A stretch of 64,000 bases of DNA from an uncultured Lachnospiraceae bacterium (GCA_910586205.1 CAJUGD010000017.1:1-64000), one strand, 5' to 3'; positions 24,934-34,247 are shown, numbered from the stretch's first letter. Notes: generated by a model not told the origin, from the letters alone. Translations and numbers: made by a program.

Positions 24934-27233
24934 TGGGAGGCAGGGTAAAGGACAAGGGAGAGAAAAAAGGCCCTCATGTGTTTGGGATCCGGCATTTGTC
25001 TCCGGCAGGCGCTTACTATGTGAGACGGTTTTTGGATGAGGTTTCACCAGAGCTTCTGCTGATCGAGGGACCTTCTGATTTTACAGAACTGATCCAGGAC
25101 TTAGGGGATCCAAAGGTAAAGCCGCCGGTGGCAGTGATGGCATATACAGAGGAACTGCCGATTCGGACGATTTTGTATCCGTTTGCTGTGTATTCGCCGG
25201 AATATCAGGCAATCTGCTGGGCCAGAGAGCATGGGTGTGAGTGCAGGTTCTGTGATCTGCCTTCCCAGGTGTTTCTTGGGATTGAGGAGCAAAAGCGTGC
25301 CCGAAAATGCCAAAAACCAATGGAGGAAGAAAGCCCTACAGCGCATGTCTACCGGCGTTTGGGTGAGTGCTCTGGCGACGGAGATCAGGAGACCTTTTGG
25401 GAGCGTACTTTAGAACATGCTCTTGACGAAAAGGGATACGAAAGGGGCGCCGCTGAATTTGGGCGGTCTTTGCGGGAGCTTTCTATGGGATATGAGGAAG
25501 ATGATGCAGAGAACCTGGTTCGGGAGGCATATATGCGCCGGGTGATTGCCCAGGCAGGAAAGGAAGGGTTTTCGCCGGATAAGATCGCAGTGGTCACAGG
25601 AGCATTTCATGTAGAAGGGCTGCTTTTGGGAGGAAAGCCCATGACAGAAAAAGAGCTCAAGAAGCTTCCTTCGCTGGAAGTGAATAAGACATTGATGCCT
25701 TATTCCTATTTCCGGCTTTCAGAGCGAGCCGGGTATGGCGCAGGCAACCGGGCGCCTGCCTATTATGAGCTTTTGTGGGACGGACTTTGCAGGGAAATGC
25801 CGGACTATACAGGACGTCGCTATCTTGCTGCCTTGGCAGCATATCAGCGGGAACATGGCAATATGGTGTCGTCAGCGGAGATTATTGAGGCAGTAAGGCT
25901 GGCTGGATCCTTAGCTGAACTTCATGGCGCACATCTTCCGGCTCTGCGTGATCTGCGGGATGCCGCAATAACCTGTATGGGCCATGGCAGCTTTTCGGAG
26001 ATTGCCCTGGCAGTGGCAGATACAGAGATCGGAACAAAGATCGGAAGTCTGCCGGAAGGGGTGAGCCAAACCTCCATCCAGTCGGATTTTTACAGGCAGC
26101 TAAAGGAGCTGCGGCTGGAAAAATATAAGTCGGTAAGCAGTCAGGAGCTTTCTCTTGATCTGCGGGAAAAGCTGACTGTAAAGTCAGAGCGGGCGGCTTT
26201 CCTGGATCTGGAGAGATCATTTTTCCTTCACAGGCTTAAGGTATTGGGGATTAGCTTTGCAACCCCTCAGGCCGTGAGGCAGGAGCGGGCAACCTGGGCG
26301 GAGCAGTGGCTCCTCCGGTGGACGCCGGAGGCAGAGATGCAGATTGTGGAGGCTGTGTTAAAGGGTGATACTGTGGAGCAGGCGGCTTCCTTTGAACTAA
26401 GGGAGAGAACCACAAACGCCGGTATTTCCGGAATTGCAGAGGTAATTGAGGAAGCCTGCAACTGCGGAATGCCCACTTCCATGGAGTATGCGACAAATGC
26501 CCTTCAGAGTACGGCAGTGTCGGCAGTGTCTGTGACGGAAATTGCCGAGACAGCAGGGAGGCTTTCTGTTGTGCTTCGATACGGAGATATCCGCAGGCTG
26601 GACAGGGAGCCATTGGTTCCCATTTTATCTCAGTTGTTTCTCCGCGCCTGCCTGATTTTGGTGGGAGAATGTGTCTGTGACGACAGTGCGGCAAAGCTGC
26701 TGGCCCAATCCATGACTACTCTCCATCAGGTATCAATAAACCACGATTTCCTGGACGGAGAGAGATGGCTGAAGGCGCTGACAGAGATTGCCACAAGGGA
26801 TGATTTAAATACCAGGCTGTCAGGGCTTGCAGCGGCCATTCTTTTGGAGATGGGACAGATTGACAGCCAAGATTTGGGGCGGGAGGTGGAGCGGCGGCTT
26901 TCGAAAGGCATTCCGGCAGAGCTGGGGGCAGGATGGTTTGAGGGATTGTCCATGAAGAACCATTATGCACTGATTGGGCGGCTTACTTTATGGGAGAAGC
27001 TCAGTGAGTATCTGGATACGCTGGATAATGAGGAATTTAAGCGGGCCTTGGTATTTTTGCGCCGTGCTTTTGCTGATTTTACATCCGAGGAAAAGAATCA
27101 GATTGCGGAAAATATGGGAGAGATCTGGCAGGTGAATCCGGCCCAGGTCAGCGAGGTATTAAATGGGCCGGTGTCGGATGAGGAGCTTTCTATGCTGTCA
27201 GGATTGGATGATTTTGATTTTGGGGATATTTAA
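24933..27233 (+). CDS. DUF5682-family protein (YehM-like)
   Basis: 766 residues. The N-terminus VFGIRHLSPAGAYYVRRFLD, followed by LLLIEGPSDF, is the recurrent opening of DUF5682 proteins, which accompany MoxR/VWA genes. Motifs such as AVVTGAFHVEGLL (about 212-224) recall the TraB/PrgY-type fold with a GxRHxSP start and a GxxH motif, but any catalytic role is unproven. The C-terminal half is helical. It starts on the last base of the moxR stop codon, so translation is coupled. Confidence 0.8.
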   Translation: MGGRVKDKGEKKGPHVFGIRHLSPAGAYYVRRFLDEVSPELLLIEGPSDFTELIQDLGDPKVKPPVAVMAYTEELPIRTILYPFAVYSPEYQAICWAREHGCECRFCDLPSQVFLGIEEQKRARKCQKPMEEESPTAHVYRRLGECSGDGDQETFWERTLEHALDEKGYERGAAEFGRSLRELSMGYEEDDAENLVREAYMRRVIAQAGKEGFSPDKIAVVTGAFHVEGLLLGGKPMTEKELKKLPSLEVNKTLMPYSYFRLSERAGYGAGNRAPAYYELLWDGLCREMPDYTGRRYLAALAAYQREHGNMVSSAEIIEAVRLAGSLAELHGAHLPALRDLRDAAITCMGHGSFSEIALAVADTEIGTKIGSLPEGVSQTSIQSDFYRQLKELRLEKYKSVSSQELSLDLREKLTVKSERAAFLDLERSFFLHRLKVLGISFATPQAVRQERATWAEQWLLRWTPEAEMQIVEAVLKGDTVEQAASFELRERTTNAGISGIAEVIEEACNCGMPTSMEYATNALQSTAVSAVSVTEIAETAGRLSVVLRYGDIRRLDREPLVPILSQLFLRACLILVGECVCDDSAAKLLAQSMTTLHQVSINHDFLDGERWLKALTEIATRDDLNTRLSGLAAAILLEMGQIDSQDLGREVERRLSKGIPAELGAGWFEGLSMKNHYALIGRLTLWEKLSEYLDTLDNEEFKRALVFLRRAFADFTSEEKNQIAENMGEIWQVNPAQVSEVLNGPVSDEELSMLSGLDDFDFGDI

Positions 27234-27353
27234 CGCGGTGCCAGAGTCAAAGGTCAGGAATCCGGTGAAGGTTTGCATGTAAGAGGATTCTTGATCTTGG
27301 GACCCGCAGACACCGAAAAGGAGCATAACAAGCAAGAAAGGAAGCCTGGACAA

Positions 27354-28559
27354 ATGGACACAAAGGAGCGGATGAAACGATGGCGCCTGATATTGGGGGA
27401 GGAGAGTCAGAGCCAGTTTGAGACCATGGACGGCGGGGGAGGAGCCTTGCTGACAGAGGAGCAGTGGATGATGGATCAGGCTTTGGCTGCAATCTACAAT
27501 AAAAGCTCTGCAGGAGGCTTTGGCCCAGGCGGGCCGGGGGCGGGAAAGGGACCGTCCAACCCTCAGATTACCCGGTGGCTGGGAGATGTGCGGACTTTGT
27601 TTGACAAGGATTTGGTGAAAATCGTTCAGGGAGACGCCATGGAACGGTGTGGATTAAAACAGTTGATATTTGAGCCGGAGCTTTTGGAACAGATGGAGCC
27701 CGACATGAATCTTGCCACTACAATTTTGCTTTTAAAAGACCAGGTGCCCAAAAGGAGCAAGGAAAGCGTCCGGGAGTTTATGGCAAAGATTGTGGAGGAA
27801 ATCAACAAGCTTTTAGAGAGTGATATCCGCCGGGCAGTGACGGCAGCAGTCAACAGGCGGCAGCATTCACCTATTCCGTCAGCGGCAGCCCTGGATTTTC
27901 CAACCACCATCCGCCGGGGCATCAAGAACTATAACCCGGAGCTTAAAAAGATCATTCCGGAACACTATTATTTCTTTGACCGGACGACTCTTACGGCAGC
28001 AAGCAAGTATACGGTGATCCTGGATGTGGACCAGAGCGGCTCCATGGGAGAGTCCGTAATTTATTCTTCGATTATGAGCTGTATCCTGGCAAGCATGGCA
28101 GCTATCCGAACCAGGATCGTGGCTTTTGACACCCAGGTGGTGGATTTGACAGAGAAATGTGAGGATCCGGTGGATCTGCTGTTTGGATTTCAGTTGGGAG
28201 GAGGCACGGATATAAATAAATCTATTGCTTATTGCCAACAGTTTATAGAGAATCCCAAAAAGACCATATTCTTTCTGATCAGTGATCTGATGGAAGGAGG
28301 AAACCGGGCCGGGCTTTTGCGCCGGCTGGATGAGATGAGAGAGTCAGGGGCAATCGTAGTATGTCTTCTTGCCATTGCGGATGGAGGAAAGCCCTATTAT
28401 GATGCTCAGATGGCTCAGAGAATCGCTGGTTTGGGGATTCCCTGTTTTGCCTGTAATCCCCAAAATCTGCCCAAGCTTTTAGAGCGCGCCCTTAAAGGAC
28501 AGGATCTTATGGCGTTTCAGAGGGAGTTTGAGGAAAAGGGAGGATTTAAAAATATTTGA
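27354..28559 (+). CDS. VWA-domain protein (YehP-like)
   Basis: 401 residues. The first 210 are a helical region with a Gly-rich loop (GGFGPGGPGAGKG, about 54-66). The VWA domain follows with a complete MIDAS: DQSGS at 226-230, Thr in GGGTD (285) and Asp in LISDLMEGG (311). Such proteins bind a metal-dependent ligand and are remodelled by MoxR ATPases. The start is ATG 27354 with AAAGGAAG upstream; the frame is open back to 27273. It lies 121 bp after the DUF5682 gene and closes the cassette. Confidence 0.85.
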   Translation: MDTKERMKRWRLILGEESQSQFETMDGGGGALLTEEQWMMDQALAAIYNKSSAGGFGPGGPGAGKGPSNPQITRWLGDVRTLFDKDLVKIVQGDAMERCGLKQLIFEPELLEQMEPDMNLATTILLLKDQVPKRSKESVREFMAKIVEEINKLLESDIRRAVTAAVNRRQHSPIPSAAALDFPTTIRRGIKNYNPELKKIIPEHYYFFDRTTLTAASKYTVILDVDQSGSMGESVIYSSIMSCILASMAAIRTRIVAFDTQVVDLTEKCEDPVDLLFGFQLGGGTDINKSIAYCQQFIENPKKTIFFLISDLMEGGNRAGLLRRLDEMRESGAIVVCLLAIADGGKPYYDAQMAQRIAGLGIPCFACNPQNLPKLLERALKGQDLMAFQREFEEKGGFKNI

Positions 28560-28579
28560 CAGATAAAAGGAGATTAGCA

Positions 28580-29455
28580 GTGGATTATATGATTCGGGCC
28601 ACGGCTGCCAAAGGGCAGATTCGGGCATTTGCGGCTACAACCCGGGAAACCGTGGAATATGCACGGGCAGCCCACAATACCAGCCCGGTAGCTACGGCTG
28701 CTTTGGGACGGCTTTTGACAGGAAGCGTTATGATGGGAGCCATGATGAAAGGGGAGAAGGATCTTCTGACCATTAAGGTGGAGGGAGACGGCCCTATGGG
28801 CGGGATGACGGTGATGGCAGATTCTAAGGGAAATGTGAAGGGCTATGCTTTTCATCCGGAGATAATGCTTCCGCCTAACGAGAAGGGAAAGCTGGATGTG
28901 GGCGGGGCCTTGGGCATAGGGGTGCTGACGGTAATCAAGGATATGGGAATGAAGGAGCCTTATGTGGGGCAGACCATATTAGTGACGGGAGAGATTGCAG
29001 AGGATCTGACCTATTATTTTGCCACTTCAGAGCAAACGCCGTCCAGCGTGGCTTTGGGGGTGCTGATGAACCGGGAGAATACGGTGCGTCAGGCAGGCGG
29101 ATTTATCCTGCAGATGATGCCGGGGGTTTCAGAGGAGGTGGTTTCAGGGCTGGAAAAACGGCTTTCGGAAATTGTCTCTGTGACAGCTCTCCTTGATGAA
29201 GGAAGGACGCCGGAAGAAATCTTAAAGTATGTTTTAGGGGATTTGGATCTGGAGATTTTGGACAGGATGCCTGTGAGATTTTTCTGTAATTGTTGTAAAG
29301 AAAGAATTGAAAAGGCACTGGTCAGTGTAGGCAGGCAGGAGCTGCAGCAGATGATTGACGAGGGCAAGACCATTGAGGTAAACTGCCATTTCTGCGGCAG
29401 GCATTATCCGGTGACAGTGGAGGAGTTGAAGGGGCTGCTTTTACAGGCCCGATAG
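28580..29455 (+). CDS. hslO: Redox-regulated chaperone Hsp33
   Basis: 291 residues from GTG 28580, preceded by AAAAGGAG at 7 nt. The N-terminal core (VDYMIRATAAKGQIRAF) and the C-terminal zinc switch FCNCCKER (CxC) with NCHFCGRHY (CxxC) are diagnostic. Oxidation of the four cysteines releases zinc and turns on holdase activity. The start lies 20 bp after the VWA stop, so it may be co-transcribed with the MoxR cassette, though it is a common core gene elsewhere. Confidence 0.94.
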   Translation: MDYMIRATAAKGQIRAFAATTRETVEYARAAHNTSPVATAALGRLLTGSVMMGAMMKGEKDLLTIKVEGDGPMGGMTVMADSKGNVKGYAFHPEIMLPPNEKGKLDVGGALGIGVLTVIKDMGMKEPYVGQTILVTGEIAEDLTYYFATSEQTPSSVALGVLMNRENTVRQAGGFILQMMPGVSEEVVSGLEKRLSEIVSVTALLDEGRTPEEILKYVLGDLDLEILDRMPVRFFCNCCKERIEKALVSVGRQELQQMIDEGKTIEVNCHFCGRHYPVTVEELKGLLLQAR

Positions 29456-29467
29456 GAGGGGTAAGAA

Positions 29468-30253
29468 ATGATTGATTATTCGGAGCAGGCAGGAAAAATG
29501 TATCATATCCAGGTAGGAAAAGGGGAGGTAGGGAGATATGTGATTCTTCCGGGGGATCCCAAAAGATGTGAAAAAATCGCACAATATCTGGAGAATCCTA
29601 AGCTGGTGGCTGACAGCCGGGAATATGTGACCTATACCGGAACCTTAGACGGGGTAAAGGTCAGCGTGACCTCTACCGGTATAGGAGGGCCTTCGGCGGC
29701 CATTGCCTTGGAGGAGCTGGTTTGCTGCGGGGCGGATACGTTTCTTCGGGTAGGCACCAGCGGCGGAATGGATCTTGAGGTAAAAAGCGGGGATCTGGTA
29801 GTGGCAAACGGCGCTGTCCGTATGGAGGGAACCAGTAAAGAGTATGCGCCTATTGAGTATCCGGCAGTGCCGGATTTTGGCGTGACGGCGGCTCTTACAG
29901 AGGCAGCCCAAAGGCTGGGACAGCCTTATCACATCGGGGTGGTACAGTGCAAGGATTCCTTTTACGGGCAGCATTCTCCGGAGACAAAGCCGGTTGGGCG
30001 TGAGCTGATGGATAAATGGGATGCCTGGGTGCGGTTAGGCTGCAAGGCTTCAGAGATGGAGTCAGCGGCACTGTTTGTGGCGGCGGATTATCTGAAGGTG
30101 CGGGCAGGAACCGTACTGCTGGTAATGGCCAACCAGGAACGGGCAAAGGCCGGGCTGGAAAATCCTGTGGTTCATGATACGGATGCAGCTATCAGGACGG
30201 CAGTGGAGGCCATAAGGATCCTGATTCAAAGAGACAAGCCGTCAGATTCATAA
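29468..30253 (+). CDS. udp: Uridine phosphorylase-type nucleoside phosphorylase
   Basis: 261 residues. NP-I family motifs: VILPGDPKRCEKIA near the N-terminus, LRVGTSGGM for phosphate/ribose binding, and the ribose-binding ASEMESAALF. It splits a nucleoside with phosphate to base plus (deoxy)ribose-1-phosphate. Uridine specificity is likely from KDSFYGQ in the base-binding region but is not certain; purine nucleosides are the alternative. First gene of a four-gene salvage operon. Confidence 0.85.
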   Translation: MIDYSEQAGKMYHIQVGKGEVGRYVILPGDPKRCEKIAQYLENPKLVADSREYVTYTGTLDGVKVSVTSTGIGGPSAAIALEELVCCGADTFLRVGTSGGMDLEVKSGDLVVANGAVRMEGTSKEYAPIEYPAVPDFGVTAALTEAAQRLGQPYHIGVVQCKDSFYGQHSPETKPVGRELMDKWDAWVRLGCKASEMESAALFVAADYLKVRAGTVLLVMANQERAKAGLENPVVHDTDAAIRTAVEAIRILIQRDKPSDS

Positions 30254-30277
30254 GGAAGAAAGGGAGAGGGAAACCGG

Positions 30278-30967
30278 ATGGAGAGAAAAGAAATATTAAG
30301 TCATGTGGATCACACTCAATTATCTCAGACAGCAGATTGGACATCCATAAAAAGTCTTTGTGATGAGGCAATTCAATACAAAACGGCTTCGGTCTGCATT
30401 CCGCCGTGCTTTGTAAAGCAGGCAAAGGAGTATGTTAAAGACAGGATGAAAATATGCACGGTAATTGGATTTCCCAACGGATACCATCATACAGCGGTAA
30501 AGGTGTTTGAGACAGAACAGGCTGTCAGGGACGGGGCTGATGAGATTGATATGGTAGTGAATATAGGATGGGTAAAGGCCGGGCTGTTTGATCTGGCAAA
30601 AGAGGAGATTTGCCAGATAAGAAAAGCTTGTGAAGGGAAGATCCTGAAGGTAATTATAGAGACCTGTGTGCTTTCCCGGGAAGAAAAGATTCAGATGTGC
30701 CAGGTTGTGGGAGACGCCGGAGCAGATTATATTAAGACTTCAACGGGTTTTTCTAAGGCTGGGGCTACTTTTGAGGATATTGCATTGTTTGCGGAGCATG
30801 TAAATGAAACAGTGAAGATCAAGGCGGCAGGAGGGATATTTTCTCTGGAGGATGCAGAGCGTTTTCTAAGCCTGGGTGCGGACAGGCTGGGAAGCAGCAG
30901 GATTGTAAAGCTTATTAAGGAAGAAGAAAAAGCGCTGACGGAAAAAGAAGGCAGGGAGGAAGCATGA
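30278..30967 (+). CDS. deoC: Deoxyribose-phosphate aldolase
   Basis: 229 residues. The catalytic set is visible: EIDMVVN, LKVIIETC with its lysine, and the Schiff-base lysine in YIKTSTGFS. It cleaves 2-deoxyribose-5-phosphate to glyceraldehyde-3-phosphate and acetaldehyde. It receives the product of DeoB in this operon. The ATG follows AGGAAGAAAGGGAG. Its stop overlaps cdd by 4 nt. Confidence 0.95.
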   Translation: MERKEILSHVDHTQLSQTADWTSIKSLCDEAIQYKTASVCIPPCFVKQAKEYVKDRMKICTVIGFPNGYHHTAVKVFETEQAVRDGADEIDMVVNIGWVKAGLFDLAKEEICQIRKACEGKILKVIIETCVLSREEKIQMCQVVGDAGADYIKTSTGFSKAGATFEDIALFAEHVNETVKIKAAGGIFSLEDAERFLSLGADRLGSSRIVKLIKEEEKALTEKEGREEA

Positions 30968-31389
30968 TTACAGAGAAGGAATTGATCCGAAAGGCCATAG
31001 AGGCCATGAATGCCGCCTATACTCCCTATTCAGGCTTTCGGGTAGGGGCAGCGCTTCTGACAGAGGACGGGAGGATTTACCAGGGCTGTAATATTGAGAA
31101 TGCCGCTTATACTCCTACTGTGTGTGCAGAGAGGACGGCATTTTTTAAGGCGGTCAGTGAGGGAGAACGGCGTTTTTCGGCGATCTGCATTGTCGGAGGA
31201 AAAGACGGAATCTTAAGCGGGTATACGGCTCCCTGCGGGGTATGCAGGCAGGTCATGCGGGAATTTTGCCAGCCGGATCATTTTCGGATCATTTTGGCAA
31301 AGGATGAGGAGCACTGGAAAGAATATTCTTTGTCAGAGCTTTTGCCGGAAGGATTCGGGCCGGAGAATCTGCAGAAAGAACATGTTTAG
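30964..31389 (+). CDS. cdd: Cytidine deaminase
   Basis: 141 residues, the homotetrameric size. The zinc site is complete: CAERTAFF with the proton-shuttle Glu, and PCGVCRQV with two Cys ligands. Substrate loop IENAAYTPT. It converts (deoxy)cytidine to (deoxy)uridine, feeding the phosphorylase at the start of the operon. Confidence 0.95.
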   Translation: MITEKELIRKAIEAMNAAYTPYSGFRVGAALLTEDGRIYQGCNIENAAYTPTVCAERTAFFKAVSEGERRFSAICIVGGKDGILSGYTAPCGVCRQVMREFCQPDHFRIILAKDEEHWKEYSLSELLPEGFGPENLQKEHV

Positions 31390-31430
31390 AAGAAAAAGGC
31401 GGAACAAGGACAGGAAGGAGCAGCAGAAGG

Positions 31431-32627
31431 ATGGAAGGAAAATCATGGAACCGGGTTTTTGTGATCGTGATTGATTCTCTGGGAATCGGAGGAGCGGCAG
31501 ATGCCGGAGAATACGGGGATAAGGGAACCGATACCTTGGGACACATCTCAGAGAGTGTGGAGCATTTAAAGATTCCCAATCTTCAGAGTCTGGGAATGGC
31601 TAATCTTCATCCTTTAAGACAGGTGGCTTCTGCACAGCGTCCTCTTGGCTATTTTATGAGGCTCAATGAGAGAAGCCGCGGCAAGGATACCATGACAGGC
31701 CACTGGGAGATGATGGGGCTGAAAACAGAAAAGCCTTTTATCACCTTTACGGATACCGGCTTTCCTTGTGAGTTGATTGAGGAATTGGAAAAACGTACCG
31801 GACGTAAGGTGATTGGCAATAAAAGCGCAAGCGGAACCGAGATACTGGAGGAACTGGCAGAGGAGGAGATTGCCAAAGGCCATATGATTGTCTATACCTC
31901 GGCAGACTCTGTGCTGCAGATCTGCGGGAACGAGGAGACCTTTGACTTAAAGGAGCTTTACCGCTGCTGTGAGATTGCCAGGGAACTGACCATGCGTGAC
32001 GAGTGGAAAGTGGGCCGGGTCATTGCCAGGCCATATGTGGGGAAAAAGAAGGGGCAGTTTAAGAGAACCAGCAACCGCCATGATTATGCGGTGCCGCCGT
32101 TTGGAAAGACAGCCTTAGACGCCATGAAGGAGAATGGGCTGGATGTGATTTCCGTGGGAAAGATCCAGGATATTTTTGCCGGGTGCGGAATCACCAGGGC
32201 ATTAAAATCCAAAAGCTCTGTCCATGGAATGGAACAGACCATCCAGGTGGCAGGAGAGGATTTTCATGGACTTTGTTTTGTGAATCTGGTGGATTTTGAC
32301 GCGCTGTGGGGCCATCGAAGAGATCCGGCAGGATATGCCGGGGAGTTAGAACGGTTTGATGAAAAGTTAGGGGAGCTGCTTCATGTGCTGAGAGAAGATG
32401 ATCTATTGATGATTACGGCAGATCATGGCAATGATCCCACCTACACAGGAACCGATCATACCAGGGAACAGGTGCCGCTTTTGATATATGGGAAGAATCT
32501 TGAGGGATTTGGGGAATTGCCGGAGGCAGATACCTTTGCTGTGGTGGGAGCCACAGCGGCGGATGTATTTGGGATCCCTATGCCGGAGGGAACCATCGGA
32601 CAGTCGCTTCTGCCTGATATCAGGTAA
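31431..32627 (+). CDS. deoB: Phosphopentomutase
   Basis: 398 residues, alkaline-phosphatase fold. Metal-binding motifs are VIVIDSLGIGGAADA at the start, GKDTMTGHWEMMG with the phosphorylated Thr, and ITADHGNDP near the end. It moves phosphate from C1 to C5 of (deoxy)ribose, linking phosphorylase to aldolase. Last gene of the salvage operon; the shared terminator with the cold-shock gene follows. Confidence 0.95.
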   Translation: MEGKSWNRVFVIVIDSLGIGGAADAGEYGDKGTDTLGHISESVEHLKIPNLQSLGMANLHPLRQVASAQRPLGYFMRLNERSRGKDTMTGHWEMMGLKTEKPFITFTDTGFPCELIEELEKRTGRKVIGNKSASGTEILEELAEEEIAKGHMIVYTSADSVLQICGNEETFDLKELYRCCEIARELTMRDEWKVGRVIARPYVGKKKGQFKRTSNRHDYAVPPFGKTALDAMKENGLDVISVGKIQDIFAGCGITRALKSKSSVHGMEQTIQVAGEDFHGLCFVNLVDFDALWGHRRDPAGYAGELERFDEKLGELLHVLREDDLLMITADHGNDPTYTGTDHTREQVPLLIYGKNLEGFGELPEADTFAVVGATAADVFGIPMPEGTIGQSLLPDIR

Positions 32628-32666
32628 ATGAAGACAGCGGTTTAAAAGAAAAGAGACAGAAAAGAA

Positions 32667-32703
32667 AAAGCTGCTTTAGGGAGCTTTGCCCTACAGCAGC
32701 TTT
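32667..32703. terminator. Bidirectional terminator between deoB and the cold-shock gene
   Basis: AAAGCTGCT (32667-32675) pairs with AGCAGCTTT (32695-32703) and an inner TAGGG pairs with CCCTA around a 7-nt loop. The T-run is better on the minus strand (CTTTTTCTTTT), so it chiefly serves the cold-shock gene. Confidence 0.8.
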
Positions 32704-32723
32704 CTGCATTATGCTAAAATTCC

Positions 32724-32924
32724 TTACACTGTGGTTACATGAATGGCTTGCGGGCCTTTGGCGCCTTCAGTGACTTCAAATGATACGCTGGCTCCTTCTT
32801 CTAAGGTCTTGTAGCCTTCCATATCCAGACCAGAGTAATGAACGAATACGTCGTTGCCTTGCTCGTCAGAGATAAAGCCATAGCCTTTCTGATTGTTAAA
32901 CCACTTGACTGTACCTTTGCTCAT
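32724..32924 (-). CDS. csp: Cold-shock protein, CspA family
   Basis: 66 residues. RNP1 is KGYGFIS and RNP2 is VFVHYSG, both intact, with the usual GTVKWFNNQKG start. It is a single-strand RNA/DNA chaperone. GGAGGTAACATC precedes the ATG. It is monocistronic, with its own promoter and a leader of about 60 nt. Confidence 0.96.
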   Translation of the reverse strand: MSKGTVKWFNNQKGYGFISDEQGNDVFVHYSGLDMEGYKTLEEGASVSFEVTEGAKGPQAIHVTTV

Positions 32925-32989
32925 GATGTTACCTCCAAAAGATTAGAAATATAAAAATGTAAATTGTCTGCGTTTTTGCAGCTTTTTTT

Positions 32990-33018
32990 AGAATATCATA
33001 GAAAGGATATTCTGTCAA
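32990..33018 (-). promoter_or_regulatory. Cold-shock gene promoter with an internal dyad
   Basis: On the minus strand TTGACA (complement of 33013-33018), a 17-bp spacer and TATTCT (complement of 32990-32995). The spacer and -10 box carry a perfect inverted repeat: AGAATATC (32990-32997) and GATATTCT (33006-33013), 8 bp apart. Confidence 0.65.
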
Positions 33019-33134
33019 ACAATTTTATGGGATTTTTGGTTGGATTTCTTAGAATAGAAATGAAAAAGGGGATGGTGCGGCAAAAGATAATGTGGTAGAA
33101 TTTCATCATACGCAAAAAGGAAAAGGGTGATAAC

Positions 33135-33683
33135 ATGAAATTAAGGAACATAGGGAAGCATTTTGTGACAATCACAGAACATAAATGTCTGGTTATGAAG
33201 AACTGTTTTCGGGTAGGATTGTACCGGCAGGGGCTTTTGCATGATTTGTCAAAGTATACGCCCACAGAGTTTTTTACCGGGGTGCGCTATTACCAGGGAG
33301 ACAGGAGCCCTAATGCAGTGGAGCGTGAGCTTTTTGGATATTCGGCGGCTTGGTTACATCACAAAGGAAGGAATAAGCACCATTTTGAATATTGGATGGA
33401 TTTTTCCAAAGCCAGCAAAGGGATAGCAGGGTGCAAAATGCCTCTGAACTATGTGGTTGAGATGGTGATGGATCGGATCGCTGCCTGCAGAGTTTACCGG
33501 GGGAAGGATTATACGGATGGGGCTGCCTGGGAGTATTATCTGAGGGAGCGTCCCTTTTTGGAGGGAGCCATGAATCCTGACACAAGGCGGCTTTTAGAAA
33601 AGATATTGATCATGCTGCGGGATAAAGGGGAGAGGGCTGCTTTTGCATATATGAGAAAGATTTTGCGGCGGGGAGATTATTGA
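33135..33683 (+). CDS. DUF5662-family protein
   Basis: 182 residues. Histidine-rich motifs GLLHDLSKYTPTEF and AWLHHKGRNKHHFEYW look like a metal-binding helical fold, perhaps HD-like. The family is widespread in Clostridia with no known function. ATG 33135 has AAAAGGG upstream. It is monocistronic. Confidence 0.75.
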   Translation: MKLRNIGKHFVTITEHKCLVMKNCFRVGLYRQGLLHDLSKYTPTEFFTGVRYYQGDRSPNAVERELFGYSAAWLHHKGRNKHHFEYWMDFSKASKGIAGCKMPLNYVVEMVMDRIAACRVYRGKDYTDGAAWEYYLRERPFLEGAMNPDTRRLLEKILIMLRDKGERAAFAYMRKILRRGDY

Positions 33684-33880
33684 AAGCCGTAAATGGAATA
33701 TTCCAGAGAATGTGTTTGAATGGGAAGAAATGAAAAGACTTCGCCCGATCTGTCACCTGTATCCGGAAAAATGTATTTTTGTTCTGCAGGAAGGCAGGCT
33801 CCTGGCCAAATGGCTTCAGCAATTTTTCTGGAAATTTCCCGGCACAGGTGATAAGATCCGGCTGGTGTCTTGACCGTATT

Positions 33881-34072
33881 TTAATCTTTGAAAATATCCG
33901 CCGGATAGTGGTACACTTCGGCATAGGATTCCAGCTCCGCATCTGATGTGGGAAGGGAAGGGATCAGGCCGGTGCAGTCCGTGGCAGAACAGGCTTTAAT
34001 GTTTAAGCTATCCGGTTCGTCACAGCCATACGGGTCGTTTGGGGGTGTGTCAGGGTTTTTTGGTGGTTTCAT
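33881..34072 (-). CDS. Small hypothetical protein
   Basis: 63 residues, Pro/Asp-rich start (MKPPKNPDTPPNDPYG), two Cys in KACSATDC, and an aromatic/acidic end (SYAEVYHYPADIF). AAAGGAATGAG precedes the ATG on the minus strand. It reads like a conserved small Lachnospiraceae protein but has no assigned function. The 197 bp between it and the DUF5662 gene hold nothing I can support. Confidence 0.55.
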   Translation of the reverse strand: MKPPKNPDTPPNDPYGCDEPDSLNIKACSATDCTGLIPSLPTSDAELESYAEVYHYPADIFKD

Positions 34073-34218
34073 TTGTTCTCATTCCTTTCAGAATTTTGGT
34101 TTGATCTTCTTATAAATCGTGAACCTTCAAAAGATAGTATGGAAGAAAGGCAAGAAAATATACAAAAAGGAAATCCGGAACTTTTTTAAAATTCATAGAT
34201 TTTTTATAAGAGCTTTTC

Positions 34219-34247
34219 TTGATTTCTGTATGAGGAATGAGTATAAT
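34219..34247 (+). promoter_or_regulatory. ftsH promoter
   Basis: TTGATT (34219-34224), 17-bp spacer, TATAAT (34242-34247), 48 bp before the ftsH ATG. Confidence 0.75.
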
